Counted from the stretch's first letter, positions 12,146 to 22,624 are shown. The stretch: 64,000 bases of DNA from Sipunculus nudus (GCA_026874595.1 CM049321.1:20246979-20310978), one strand, 5' to 3'. Made by a program: numbers and translations. Notes: generated by a model from the sequence alone, not told the origin.

Positions 12146-13261
12146 AAGGCAGACAAAGGTTGCTGGTGCTGCTCCCCAATGGTGACCTTATTACGCGCTA
12201 AGACCCATGGCTTTAGCCCAAGCACAAATTTGCGTCCTTATCACCCATGAATCAAAGGGTATTAATCATACTAGGCGTTAGTAAATTGTAGACGGAACAA
12301 ACGTTATGCAAACTGTATGGGTGCATGAGTTGTATGGCTCCAGGGATCTGAGAAAAGCAATAAGAATGAACAGGGCCAAAAAAAAATGTGAATATCTGTA
12401 TAACCTTGTGTATATGCATGTGCTTTGGTCGAAAGCGAACATTTAAAAATTCTTATTTTTACTGGTCAACAGTGGGTGGAACACAAAATTCAAATTCAGT
12501 CAATCTATAGTATGAATAGTCCGTACACAACACCGCAAACTGTTTGTGAAAATTAAATTTAAACTTTTTTCACTTAATAAACCAGTTCTTATTCAGTACA
12601 ATGGGTAAGGCGTGTCATATACATATATTTTCATTAAAATAATCTTCAGAAGATCATGATTATAAATATATTAATAATATTTTCTTATTTGAAATAATTG
12701 GATATGTTTTTTTATGATATTACATTATTCCAAATGGTCCAGCTTTGCCGGAATGGAAGATAGCAAAAAAAAAAAAAAAAAGAAAAAAAAAAGGGGCGAT
12801 GGGCAAGAGAAACCTCCTTTCTAGAGCGTAGGTTAACTGGTAGCCCACACCTGTCCCGAAGATGATGTGCCAGTAGATGGACGCCTGTTGGGAAATGGCC
12901 ATTTGTACGACGGGTTGTCTGGTCAATGTGTTAGCTCCGGTCGTTATCGTCCCAAAACAGGCTGGGTAAGGGATATATATTATATATTTATGAAGAGGGT
13001 ATGCATGAGACTGACGAGCGTGCTTTGCAGACAGAAAGCAGTGTTGTCCAAAAAAATTCCCATGCAGTTTCATAAACTATAGGTAGGATTTTTTTTCTTC
13101 CATTTTTAGTTAACACGCCGAGAGAAGAGCATTCAAACTGTATTACACGTCTTTTTAATTATTTTTTTTCTGGTCGACTACTTTAATTCTTAAGCTAGGT
13201 ATGAACACATGCAGAATTCCGTTACAGTTACGTGACAGGGTGGTAACACTGGCTTTGTTTC
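12146..13261. other. gene-free stretch with one possible orphan exon
   Basis: AT-rich flanks surround a compositionally balanced island at about 12820-12970 that is open on both strands. On the minus strand 12851-12961 could be a 111-bp exon: an AG acceptor follows a TCCCTTACC tract and a GTGTGG donor ends it. Read that way it encodes 36 residues rich in hydroxyl and hydrophobic residues, containing TTGANTLTRQPVVQMA and IYWHIIFG. I recognise no family and see no partner exon. On the plus strand the same island also reads open and ends at a strong GTAAGG. An A-rich run lies at 12765-12792. Confidence 0.25.
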
Positions 13262-13400
13262 ATTTTATTTAACATCCCGGTGTTACCCAGGCCCGGTGTC
13301 TACCGCACCTGAAGGTCCATGGTGTAATCAACCCCACTGCTGTGTCATAACATAGAGAAACCACCTAAAGGTGCACTTGGGGTGATAGGCCAGGAAGGGA
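13262..13400 (-). repeat. SINE copy, 3' part
   Basis: Position 13285-13309 is the exact reverse complement of 58210-58234 in the intact SINE: 25 identical bases including GTGCGGTAGACACCGGG. Flanking blocks (GACACAGCAGTGGGG, TGATTACACC) also match in order. The head is not recognisable beyond about 13400. The minus-strand ORF at 13345-13572 partly translates this repeat. Confidence 0.75.
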
Positions 13401-15370
13401 GATGGTTTGCAGCGGCAAATTGATGCGAAAGTACAATTGTCTTTGAACCGGTAGGGCCGATTTGGGTCGTGCCCCTACAGTCTTGCCAAAAACTGCACTG
13501 CAATCGCCGCGATACAGAAATCAAACCGAAAATAATTCCTTCATGAATAAAAGGTCCCATCGTGAAAGACAAGGTGATCGGTAAAAAAATAATAGATCGC
13601 GTATGTTCAAAGGTTGCTTATATAAATGAATTCAGATCTTCTAAATTTAATGCCATTGATGTGCAATAATTACCACTCTGCCGATGGAAAAGCCCCATGG
13701 AAAAGTTAAGATTTTGCGCACGGATCTTTAAAATTTGTAACTTTACTCTGTGTAGGTATCTTGTATGGTGAGATCATGAAAACGGAACCCCGAAACACTG
13801 AACATTTGAACCCCGCTAATACGAAGCCAGTCACAGGACATTCAGTCCGTACGATCATTTGCTGTCCCTCACACCACTCAGGTGTCAATAACATAACCGG
13901 AGGAAGAAACTCAACAATTATGCATGGATATTAACAAATCTGTTATAACGGAATCTTCCCGCACAAGGGGCTATTAGTTGTACATAAACTTTTATCGACC
14001 GGACTGTTTTATGTAAATGCCACGATATCAGTATATGCGACAAGGTTTTGTAAAAACATGTGTGTCTGTTTAATAATTTGCTTTTTTTTTTACTTTGAGT
14101 AAAACCAATGATAAAATATAAGAATGATATCAAACATAACTTAGGGACTTTCAATAGCCCTTCATCTGTATATCAGTGTGATGTTTAAATCTGACATGGC
14201 GGAAGACGACAGGTGTCGACAGACGACACAACAGCAGACGACCCAAATCAGCGGACGACACGCGTTAGCAAGGACTTTTAGTTGCATAGCATAAGCATGT
14301 TTTAGGAGTGATTATTGCTGCGGTTAGTCATGAATTGCAACGAGTGTTTTCATACCAGTCCTGCCCCGGAAGTCCTAAAATTCAATTTTAACTTTCTTTC
14401 TCCTCCTTTCAACAGACTTCTTTTATATTTTAATTGGGTTAATTAAGATAAACTACTGTTATTGGCATTAATTATAGGATTTTTGTACAGAATATCATTA
14501 ACTCATGAACAACACATTTTCATCACCAATTTGGAGTAGAGATTAACATTTGGTGTAGCAGTTACCCGTCATAATTAGTTTTATTTGAAAATTGTGTAAG
14601 TTTCACGGAGTAAAACCAGCGATTATATAAAATTTATCTTTTGACTTCATTCGATAGGCCTCATTTTGTCTGTAATCTCAACTGTTGGGAGGTGTCCGAG
14701 AACTGTCACAGCACTGAACACACATAGCGTGATTCTGCTGAGAATTTTCTTTTCTCGAGATTCTTCTTTTGTTGCCCGCGTTTGTGCTCTTTAGTTCTGC
14801 AATATATCTGCTTTTCAAAAACTGATCGCATCCATTGTTTGCATGGCGTTACAGAATACAATAGAAATTATAATAAAAAAAGGAATTACCTGTATGCCTG
14901 CCCTAAAAAATCTGCACAAACATTAGTTTTTCGAATGTGATTCATAAAGCAAGCCTGTTTGAATAATTTCAGTCATCTGTTATGGTATCAAAGTCTTTAA
15001 TATATTCGGATATTGTCTCATTACGAAATGCTGGTTTTCTTTATCTGATTTGAGTCAAAGAAAAAAAAAACATAGGCAAAAATAGAAATCTCGTAGAATC
15101 TCAAGACGTTATGAGTAGGTCCAATGGCATGTTTCACTGCAATTTAATCTTAGGTAAAAACCTATAATGACGAAAAATAATTACTGCAGAACACTTAGCT
15201 CCGGTTGTATATTTATTCTAATGTGTCGTTTCCGTGACAGGAACACATCTCTCGAAATGTGGTCATTGATTTCCTTTATATTCCCAAGCTCATGACCCTA
15301 ACGTGTAAAACTTTGATTTCAGAATGTAAATGGTACCAAGCACAGCCATGCTATCGCCGACAGTCCGATA
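13401..15370. other. no recognised feature
   Basis: About 2 kb of AT-rich DNA with no supported gene, RNA or repeat. The minus-strand ORFs at 13706-13894 and 13918-14154 show no domain signature. Confidence 0.5.
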
Positions 15371-15835
15371 AGAGTGCTGTAGTCTAGTCGAAATCATGTG
15401 AGTCCAAGTGCAAATCCGAGTCCAAGCCGCCCGATTCCAGTTCCATGTCCTTTGGGTTCAAGTCCAAGTACACCGTCTTCGATTCGAGTCATTAAGAACT
15501 CGAGTCCACATCAAAGTCCAATGAAATAACTTTATTTAAAACACTCTAAATTGAACATTCAAGTTTATCATAAATATTTCTGTTATAGTTTGCACAGCAT
15601 TTGCTCTGATGTTTAAATACATTTAGCTCCCGATGAAGATAAAACACTAACCCTTGGTATATAGTCTTTAGTCTCTATATGCGTGTCCCTTGGACTCTAG
15701 ATGGTTTCGGCTTGACATTTTGAGTCTTTACCTACAGGTCCGCGTACAAGTCCGAGCCCGGGACACTCGAGTCCAAGATCGAGTCCACGTCCGAGTCCCT
15801 AAAAAAGTGGACTCGAGTCCAGTATCACGGGAGTA
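15371..15835. repeat. GAGTCC-rich hexamer repeat block
   Basis: Two clusters (about 15390-15500 and 15700-15830) are built from AGTCCAAGTCC and CGAGTCC words. The forward ORF at 15690-16040 is largely an Arg/Val/Gln-rich translation of the second cluster and is rejected as a gene. Related clusters occur at 21765, 24692, 26835, 27385 and 46860. Confidence 0.75.
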
Positions 15836-15869
15836 TACACGGGGAGTATCACGGAAGTATGAAACCCCT

Positions 15870-15958
15870 CGCGGGCGGACAGTCACAGGACCGGACGATT
15901 TGTCCGTTATAGCGGGATGTTCGCCCCAGAGGGATGTCCGCAGCCCTGGGTTTCACTG
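15870..15958 (-). mobile_element. pogo/Tigger-type transposon terminus
   Basis: On the minus strand the sequence begins CAGTGAAACCCAGGGCTGCG just inside a TA dinucleotide (15959-15960). It continues with CGCTATAACGGACAAAT. CAGTGAAACC..TATAACGGACA is the usual look of pogo/Tigger termini. The other end was not located, so the element's full extent is unknown. Confidence 0.55.
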
Positions 15959-15960
15959 TA

Positions 15961-17030
15961 ATGGGTTTACATTCTGGATAAATATTTTTGGGATGAAAGA
16001 TCTGTGGACGTGCGTTATATACAGTTTATGTAAATATTAGTAGTAAATAGCGAAGTCATTAACAAAAACACACTACGCTCAAGTATAAATACCTTTGGGT
16101 CAAATAAACTTTACTTATTATGGTAAAACTTTTATGAATTATTAATGAAAAATGTTTCTTGTCTGGAAGATTCTTTTATAAGGAATGTTTTCGAGGGATC
16201 AAAAGCTGAAGTTTATCATACTGGCAGTGAACAGACTTTCAACGTCCCCAACGAAAGCTCTTCAGTTACCGGACACATAAACCAAAGCTGAAACTGAAAG
16301 CCGACAGGAACCCCAGCAAGCCGGCCTAAATGACAGCGGTCACCGTCAGACAGATTATATAATGTAATCAGACAGATTAATAGAGTCACGTGTGACGTCA
16401 TCAAATGCCAACGAGGAGCGCTGATCTGATTACGCCTAAATTATATAGTTATGGCTGAGCCGGCGTTATGAGGGCATACACAATCTGAACGGTTCCCAAT
16501 TTGACATGTATTACCTCTCTAGGTAGCTAAATCAGTTCCTGAGCTGACGTAACGTCGGGACAAACACATTAAAGATCTTTGTTCTCACCTGTTATGTACC
16601 TTGAAAGGACTGTCTGATTTCCTTAAGGTATACCATTATTGTCTCCTGTGATATAGTATCTCACTTCAAGAAATTAACCTCTTGGTTTCATCAACAATAA
16701 CACCATCTCAAAGAGTTATGTAAAAAAAACCCCAAAGAATGTCAATCTTTTTTCCAAGTTCACCTTCGAACTTCTGTCAACTCCGTTCATGTTCAAGATC
16801 CATCGCTGTCTTGAAGTATCAGTGTCACCATGGCAACAGATGCCCGGGCCTGTCTGACCTCTCTAAAAATTTCAGTAATATCTATTCATAGTTATTTCCC
16901 CTGCGCACAAATAACAACGTGGAGATTACAGTCTCTGAACATAGATGCGCTACAAATAAGTTTTAAAGGTTTCATCGCCAACGGATATATGACAGGATTC
17001 AAACCCCCACAACCGCTTTATTTTATATAA
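15961..17030. other. gene-free stretch upstream of the receptor gene
   Basis: No gene is recognised apart from the adjacent E-box/CRE pair listed separately. The ORFs at 16216-16404 and 16830-17030 have no family signature. Confidence 0.5.
16387..16400. promoter_or_regulatory. abutting E-box and CRE motifs
   Basis: CACGTG (16387-16392) is followed with no gap by the full palindromic CRE TGACGTCA (16393-16400). It lies about 1.9 kb upstream of the receptor exon. A distal enhancer responsive to cAMP or bHLH factors is an inference only. Single motifs of this size occur by chance, but the exact abutment is uncommon. Confidence 0.3.
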
Positions 17031-17480
17031 TTTTATATATCACGATTATACTATATATTCTATTATAAGAAATTACGATATATAATTTATATATTTTATA
17101 TATATATATAATTTATATATTTATATATTTATATATAACCTATCAGGAAATCTTAGTGTTAGCCTGGCACACACACACAATTACATCTTTTATTGTCTGC
17201 AAGACATATTTCAAATGTATTACAATTAAGTATTAAATTTTAAAAAATAAGATATTATGTTTCAAGTATACTGTAATTCTTAACCAGGTTTAGATATATA
17301 AAATTTTATAATAATCGCAGAAATGGAACCAATGTCTATAATTATAATCATAAAAACATTTTATTTTCAAAATATTAATGTTATTCTCTGAATAGAAGGA
17401 GGAAAGTTTACATTGGCCGGCCAAAGGTGGTGGGGGGTGGGGGGTGTGGGGGTGGGGGGGTTGGGGGGGGGGGGGGTATT
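17031..17480. repeat. AT microsatellites and a G-rich tract
   Basis: TATATA-rich sequence (17031-17135) is followed by AT-rich DNA. A G-dominated run (17427-17476) has several GGGG blocks and ends in G14, so it could form G-quadruplexes. About 17270-17400 resembles 23320-23420 (shared GGTTTAGATATA and AATGGANCCAANGTCT), and both lead into poly-G. They look like two copies of one dispersed repeat. The Pro/His-rich minus-strand ORF is a translation of the G tract. Confidence 0.65.
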
Positions 17481-18242
17481 TGCCACCTACCCACTCCCCT
17501 GTAATGACGCACCTGTTCAATCTGATTACGAGTTTTTATTGCTGATTGATCAAACATAACATTTTTAAAACAACAAAATATCACTTTAAGCTTTATCCTT
17601 CACTTTTCATTTGTACCAAATAAAAGGGACTGTATGAATATTAATTGTATTTTTATCCCGTGAATATTACTTTTATTAGTAAGTCAATCTAGTGTTTTTA
17701 TCGAACGCCCACCCATTCACTGCAGAACATGTGTGTGTTTCATAGCATACATTAAGATTATTAAACATTTTAAACATTTCAGGCCCTAATATTATGTACC
17801 ATCCCTATGAATGTTAAGATTCTTACATGCAATGTGTGTTTGTAATTTATTTATTTTTGCGCATCCTGTCATACTGTCATTGAATAATTAAAATAGTTTC
17901 TCTAAAATTCACTAAAATAGTACACGAATTACAAATAATTATAAATCAAAATATATAGAGATTATTAATTAAAATATTTTCTAAATTAATTACTCAAACA
18001 GTAATCGAATTACAAATAATTACAAATATTAACATTTGCAATACTGCTCAAATACAGAACATGTCTCACATTTATTTGCATATTTTTTTGGTTTCATTTT
18101 GATATATTTAAAAGATGTGTTATTTGTATGCAGACCCCATAAAAATATGCTTATTGTAGTGAAAGGTAAGAAAATGAAAAGCAATACTGATCTTATATCG
18201 TTAACATGATTAATTGATTGCTATATTTTCTTCTTTTTTCAG
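17481..18242. other. AT-rich upstream or intronic DNA of the receptor gene
   Basis: No ORF or repeat is recognised. It ends in a good polypyrimidine tract and AG (TTTTCTTCTTTTTTCAG, AG at 18241-18242). It is therefore probably the 3' part of a 5'-UTR intron of the receptor gene. The upstream non-coding exon was not identified. Confidence 0.5.
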
Positions 18243-18344
18243 GAGATAACGCACACAGGACAGTTATTCGCGGTGAAATATGAAAATAATTGGAGGCTGT
18301 CGAAGAGGTTGATGCACACATAATCTAGGTCAAAGGTCATCAAG
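18243..18344 (+). other. probable 5'-UTR part of the receptor exon
   Basis: The sequence between the predicted acceptor and the ATG is short and non-coding. It contains TCAAAGGTCA (18330-18339), a nuclear-receptor-like half-site. Confidence 0.45.
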
Positions 18345-19784
18345 ATGGATACCAGCTTGGTAGCAGCGCCAAGCATTATGGGGGATATGTATAAAAACAG
18401 TAGCATTATGGACACAGTCATGTTACAAAAATACGGTGACGTCAACGTATCAATAGAAACTGCTATGACTCAAGGGGGTGCCAACGTAACAAGAGGAGAG
18501 ATATTAAATCTATCGGGGGCGATCGTACTCCAAGCGTACAAAATATCTCAAATGTACATTGTACCGGTTGTTATCATTATAGGATTAGTTGGGAACTTTT
18601 TATCTTTTGCCGTTTTCATGTTTTCCTTCCTGCGACGTTTATCCAGCAGCGTATACTTAGCAGCGCTCTCATTGGCTGATTTCTGCTTCCTGTTCTGCGC
18701 GGGCATCTCCTGGCTAAACATGGTGCGCGTGCGCTGGTACCATCAACCCGGCTGGTGTCAAATCTTTGTCTTTATGACGTATGTTTGGAGCTTTCTTAGC
18801 GTATGGTTTACGGTTGGATTTACTGTGGAGCGTTACATAGCCGTGTGTATTCCCCTCAAACGGCAAGAAATGTGCACAAAACGACGTGCCCGCATAGTGG
18901 TGATTCTACTAACTGTGTTTGCGTTGGTGTTTTATTCGAGTGCCCTTTGGACTTCAGGTAGTATTGTTATGGGACGCCACAAGAGGCGCTACTGCATGAC
19001 ATATGAGCCGTATTATGAATATATGAACATTCTTAACCATGTAGACACGGTTATTACACTACTGCTACCGGTTGTTACTATAGTTATCCTTAATATACAG
19101 ATTATGAGGAAAGTTTTCATATTTTACAAACACCATAAAAATAACACTTACTCACCGTACAATGGCCGTAACGTGAAAGGATCCCGAAATGTGGGGAGTT
19201 ACACGGCTGCAGTCCGCGTGAGACTCGGGGAAGCAAAAACGCTCTCTGGTTCTTCTTCTTCTGAGCGCATTACAAAACCGGAACCTCGGCAGTTAGCGCC
19301 GGATAAAGTGCTTGGGGACAACATGTTTTCCTGCACGGCTTCCGGTATAACGTTTGGCAAAGTATCAAGGGTGGACCAGCCTGCCTGTCGGACTACTTTA
19401 TCACAAATTCGCGTCACGAAAATGCTTGTTCTGGTTTCCAGTGCCTTTGTCGTGCTCAATTTCCCCAGTCACGTGATGAGGATTTATGGATTTTACATAT
19501 TTGTCCACAAAGATACGCACTACTCAAGAACATTTGTGTCTTTGAGCCATTTGTTTGAACATCTTTATTACATCAATTTTGCCTGTAATGTTTTCCTTTA
19601 TTCCCTAAGTGGACGTAATTTCAGGAAGGCATGTAGGCAGCTGTGGAAGAAGCTGTGTTATCGAATAGGACGCTTTTGCGCCTCAGCGTGGAAGGATCGT
19701 TTAGTGCATAAGCGACGCTACAGCAGTTGTGCCCGCCGTTCGGTCATGGCAATGTCAACAAGATCAAAGGTCTCACGCATATGA
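18345..19784 (+). CDS. rhodopsin-class G-protein-coupled receptor (orphan, peptide-receptor-like)
   Basis: Intronless ORF of 479 residues with a seven-helix class A layout. The N-terminus has four N-glycosylation sequons (N18, N34, N47, N55). TM1 (about 70-94) has GN at 83-84. TM2 has LSLAD with D112. C138 and C217 can form the extracellular disulfide. TM3 ends in ERY (162-164). P242 marks TM5. Loop 3 is unusually long (about 256-354). TM6 (356-378) has FVVLNFPSH, so the usual CWxP is LNFP and the toggle Trp is Asn. TM7 has NVFLY (415-419) in place of NPxxY, then a basic Cys-containing tail. It should be a plasma-membrane receptor coupled to G proteins. ERY plus LNFPS suggests the FMRFamide/TRH-receptor-like expansions of lophotrochozoans, but the ligand is unknown. 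The start has a favourable context (CAAGATGG) and lies 102 bases after a splice acceptor (18241-18242). This is the first ATG of the frame. A pogo-like terminus follows the gene at 19842. Confidence 0.93.
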   Translation: MDTSLVAAPSIMGDMYKNSSIMDTVMLQKYGDVNVSIETAMTQGGANVTRGEILNLSGAIVLQAYKISQMYIVPVVIIIGLVGNFLSFAVFMFSFLRRLSSSVYLAALSLADFCFLFCAGISWLNMVRVRWYHQPGWCQIFVFMTYVWSFLSVWFTVGFTVERYIAVCIPLKRQEMCTKRRARIVVILLTVFALVFYSSALWTSGSIVMGRHKRRYCMTYEPYYEYMNILNHVDTVITLLLPVVTIVILNIQIMRKVFIFYKHHKNNTYSPYNGRNVKGSRNVGSYTAAVRVRLGEAKTLSGSSSSERITKPEPRQLAPDKVLGDNMFSCTASGITFGKVSRVDQPACRTTLSQIRVTKMLVLVSSAFVVLNFPSHVMRIYGFYIFVHKDTHYSRTFVSLSHLFEHLYYINFACNVFLYSLSGRNFRKACRQLWKKLCYRIGRFCASAWKDRLVHKRRYSSCARRSVMAMSTRSKVSRI

Positions 19785-20379
19785 CACAACCGTTAAATAA
19801 CATAAGTATTTTCTACATCGTGTTGTTTCATTGGTAAACATCAGGGCCTCGCTTATCCGAACAGGCCAGGAGACTTTCAGATTATGCATCTAAGGGTAAC
19901 CGAACGTTTGAACAAAACGGAGACTAAATATGAAATAAAGGATGAGACGTTTCACCTACCAGGTTGCACATTGATTTATACACACAGATATATATTTTTT
20001 TCTGCAATAAGCGGTCTTCAATATTTAAATTAAAGCTTTTTGTCAAGTCTTTTCTCGTTATGTGCCTGACATTTTAATGAAGTTACATGTAACTCTTTAT
20101 TATACATATTATATATTAAAATGTGTGTCTGCATAAAATGCTTTTTGTTTTGTATAAACTTCTATAGCCAACATTATCTAATACTTATTTTGTCATACTA
20201 TTGCGATACATTTTTTCTTACTAGCTAATAAGCAAAAATGAAAATGTCATTAATAACCCGATATTTACTTTTCATAAATATCTGTAAATCCGCTATCCTT
20301 CTAAAATGACTTCGGCTGGACATCCATGGACGCATGTACTCACAATATGAAGAAATGGTTGTTTTAACCCAGGTTTCAC

Positions 20380-20381
<2 letters not shown>
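19785..20381 (+). other. 3' flank of the receptor gene, with a pogo-like terminus
   Basis: The 3'-UTR is presumably here. AATAAA at 19934-19939 is a possible polyadenylation signal 150 bases after the stop. From 19842, CAGGGCCTCGCTTATCCGAA resembles the pogo-type ends at 22015 and 29808. The putative transcript end may therefore lie inside transposon-derived sequence. No mate terminus was found. Confidence 0.4.

Positions 20382-20442
<61 letters not shown>
20382..20442. repeat. (TA)n microsatellite
   Basis: About 30 pure AT dinucleotides. The minus-strand Ile/Tyr repeat ORF at 20225-20464 is an artefact of it. Confidence 0.97.
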
Positions 20443-20445
<3 letters not shown>

Positions 20446-20594
20446 CATATATCCTAGTGGGCATATCTAGATTTTATTGATAGCTTTCATTTTGGGCTTT
20501 CGGTTTTCATCTCATTATTTATTTTACGGTCGTGACCTCGATATAATGAGCACCTCTAAAATGTGAGAAGTTAGACCCAGTCATATAAAGTTTC

Positions 20595-20609
20595 ATTATA
20601 TATATATAA

Positions 20610-20669
<60 letters not shown>
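20595..20669. repeat. (TA)n microsatellite at the end of a Penelope-like tail
   Basis: About 70 bases of TA with one interruption. It directly abuts sequence holding the hammerhead ribozyme at 20693-20742, which mirrors the (TA)n-then-hammerhead order near 22464-22689. Confidence 0.95.
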
Positions 20670-20692
20670 CTCTGAAGAAAAACAACACTGTT

Positions 20693-20742
20693 CATTCACA
20701 ACAGTCTGTTTCACGGGATGCGACCCGATCATCAGGTGAATG
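20693..20742 (-). ncRNA. hammerhead ribozyme (minimal stem III type)
   Basis: On the minus strand the parts occur in order. Stem I 5' strand CAUUCAC (20742-20736), CUGAUGA (20735-20729), stem II CGGG/CCCG with loop UCGCAU, GAAAC (20712-20708), a 2-bp AC/GU stem III closing loop AGACU, cleavage triplet GUU, then GUGAAUG (20699-20693). The last pairs perfectly with the first (7 bp). The 10.1-11.1 pair, usually G-C, is a U-U mismatch, so activity may be reduced. Downstream on the plus strand, GCAAAGATATATACCAGG (near 20975) recurs beside the second ribozyme (22817), which supports a common Penelope-like origin. No endonuclease ORF remains here. Confidence 0.8.
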
Positions 20743-21062
20743 TGGTAGAATGAAGCTAACGGTGTGGTTTGAAAAGCCGAGACTTTACGAGATTACGAGA
20801 TTATGCTTTGTGCGATTCGGGGCGGGGGGGGGGGGGGGGCATGTGAAAGGCTGACACTGATCCTATTGTCCTCGGGTGCACAATAGGATTGGTCGGGGTA
20901 CACGTGCGATACTGGAACGTAACAGGGCAGGGTAAGGAGGTTATTTGTTGTTTTAAATTTTATATATAATGCAAAGATATATACCAGGATGCTCAATTAG
21001 CATATTGAACTGATTTGTAATAGGGTCTGGGAAGCAGTGAACATATCAGTAGTATACATATG

Positions 21063-21101
<39 letters not shown>

Positions 21102-22014
21102 CAGTCAATCGGTTGTCTAGAAGTTATATATATATAATGTATTAATTGTCGGTAAAATACATAAGAGGTTCCTGGTTTTAAACTTTATACCTACTAATCT
21201 ATTCTCGTAATATAAATTGAAACATTAATATTCTTGCCAATTGGTTGGATGTTGAGTCATCTCACTTTTCGTGGCCATGATGTGTGGAAGTTTTCTTAAA
21301 GGCACAAGCTAGAATTCTAGAATTCGTTTTCCTAAATTTTACGGTACTAATGATTATATTGACAATTTTAAGCTGGCTGTAAATAACAATTTATATGTGT
21401 AAAAAAAGTCTGAGGCCTAGAGCATTGTTTATGGCTCAGATAGATCGCTATACAAGAAGCTTACAAAACGACCTGTATTCGGAAATGGGGAATTCGCAAT
21501 GTATCGGAAACCCATGCCCTGTACCTTACATTGGCAGGTACCATTTTTTAAAAATAAATTGCTATATATATAGTATTTTAGATTTTAATATTTCTAATAA
21601 AACGATTTATTAGTTAAGTCGGAATTTGCGAACAAATTTGTGGTAACTCGCGTGGTGTGTAGTTTCTCCATACTCCAGCCAATAATTTTCCATCTTTTCC
21701 AATATGCAATTCATATCTTTACCCCGAATGAATATCTTTGGCTTAGCTTTGACTAGTGTTGTGGGACTCGAGTCTGAACTTGGAATCGAGTCCAGAATTT
21801 AGGCCATGTTCCTGTACATTTACATAAGTACACAATTCAGTGTATCTGTACCTGTACCTTGATGTCATGAGTAGGAAGAAGCTAGTACCTGTACCTGGAA
21901 CTAAACTACCTGTACTAGGTATAAGGCACATCAGCTACATGTGTTATACTTGAAATGAACACCAGGCTTTTGTCAACTGCATGTACAAAGCTGACAACCC
22001 TGGCAAGGGTATTA
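20743..22014. other. gene-free stretch: probable Penelope-like tail, microsatellites, GTACCTG repeats
   Basis: 20743-21000 resembles the non-coding tail beside the ribozyme at 22625, with a G-rich run at 20821-20839. (TA)n lies at about 21068-21100. 21765-21920 carries GAGTCC words and then GTACCTGTACC repeats. The ORFs in this span are low-complexity or repeat-derived. Confidence 0.5.
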
Positions 22015-22125
22015 CAGGAGCGCTCCGTTTTTCCGAATGCCGAATTTCCGAAAATTTGTTTTTCAGAAATTAAAATCGGGAACAAAAATTTATTCGTATT
22101 TACGATTTATTTTTCAAGCATATAA

Positions 22126-22290
22126 ATGGAGTCAAAGAAGAGAAAACCGACGGCGTTATGCTTTGATGACAAGCTGACAATCCTTGAGCGGCTGGACCGT
22201 GGTGAAAAGCCTGCCATCATCCAGTTGTTAAAAAAAATAGATAGAACATTCTTAAGCTACATTAAGAACATTCAGAAACTAAGTCAGGTG
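22126..22290 (+). pseudogene. N-terminal CENP-B-like HTH fragment of a Tigger transposase
   Basis: From ATG at 22126 the frame gives a basic start ([14 protein letters not shown]), then [14 protein letters not shown] and a second helix [11 protein letters not shown]. This is the spacing of the CENP-B N-terminal domain (KRKxLTLxxKLxIIxRLExGE..STISxIIKNxxKL), which binds terminal repeats in pogo-family transposases. The downstream part of the ORF is a (TA)n translation (Tyr/Ile repeats) and not protein. A disrupted transposase remnant is the best call; a domesticated short protein is unlikely. Confidence 0.6.
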
Positions 22291-22299
22291 GTTACATAT

Positions 22300-22346
22300 G
22301 CGCAGTGGCGTCAATTTTCGTCCAAGGGTGGGGGGATGAGTTTGTA

Positions 22347-22403
<57 letters not shown>

Positions 22404-22461
22404 TACGGTGACACACATATATATATATATACCTTTTTCAGCGTCTCTGAGTGTCATATCC

Positions 22462-22522
<61 letters not shown>
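22300..22522. repeat. inserted repeat head plus (TA)n microsatellites
   Basis: GCAGTGGCGTCAATTTTCG (22301-22319) and AAGGGTGG recur as the reverse complement at about 29373-29395. A second dispersed repeat has therefore landed here. It runs into (TA)n at 22340-22403, 22416-22430 and 22464-22522, with short unique spacers. Confidence 0.7.
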
Positions 22523-22529
<7 letters not shown>

Positions 22530-22624
22530 CTGCAGGTTTTCTGCAAGCAACAACTACTAGAGTGCTCTATGGCATTTCACCAGAGCTTTATAATTATACA
22601 AAATGAAGACGAGTCAAGTATTTT

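Noticed and set aside
12720-13073. 117-codon minus ORF read as a gene
   Set aside because: The C-terminal half translates an A/T-homopolymer (Phe run); only the middle 36 residues look protein-like, so it is kept as an exon candidate and not a gene.
15690-16040. 116-codon forward ORF
   Set aside because: Its Arg/Val/Gln-rich first half is a translation of the GAGTCC repeat and the rest runs into a pogo terminus; no protein signature.
22126-22527. 133-codon forward ORF taken as one protein
   Set aside because: Only the first 55 residues (HTH-like) are meaningful; the rest is (TA)n translated as Tyr/Ile repeats.
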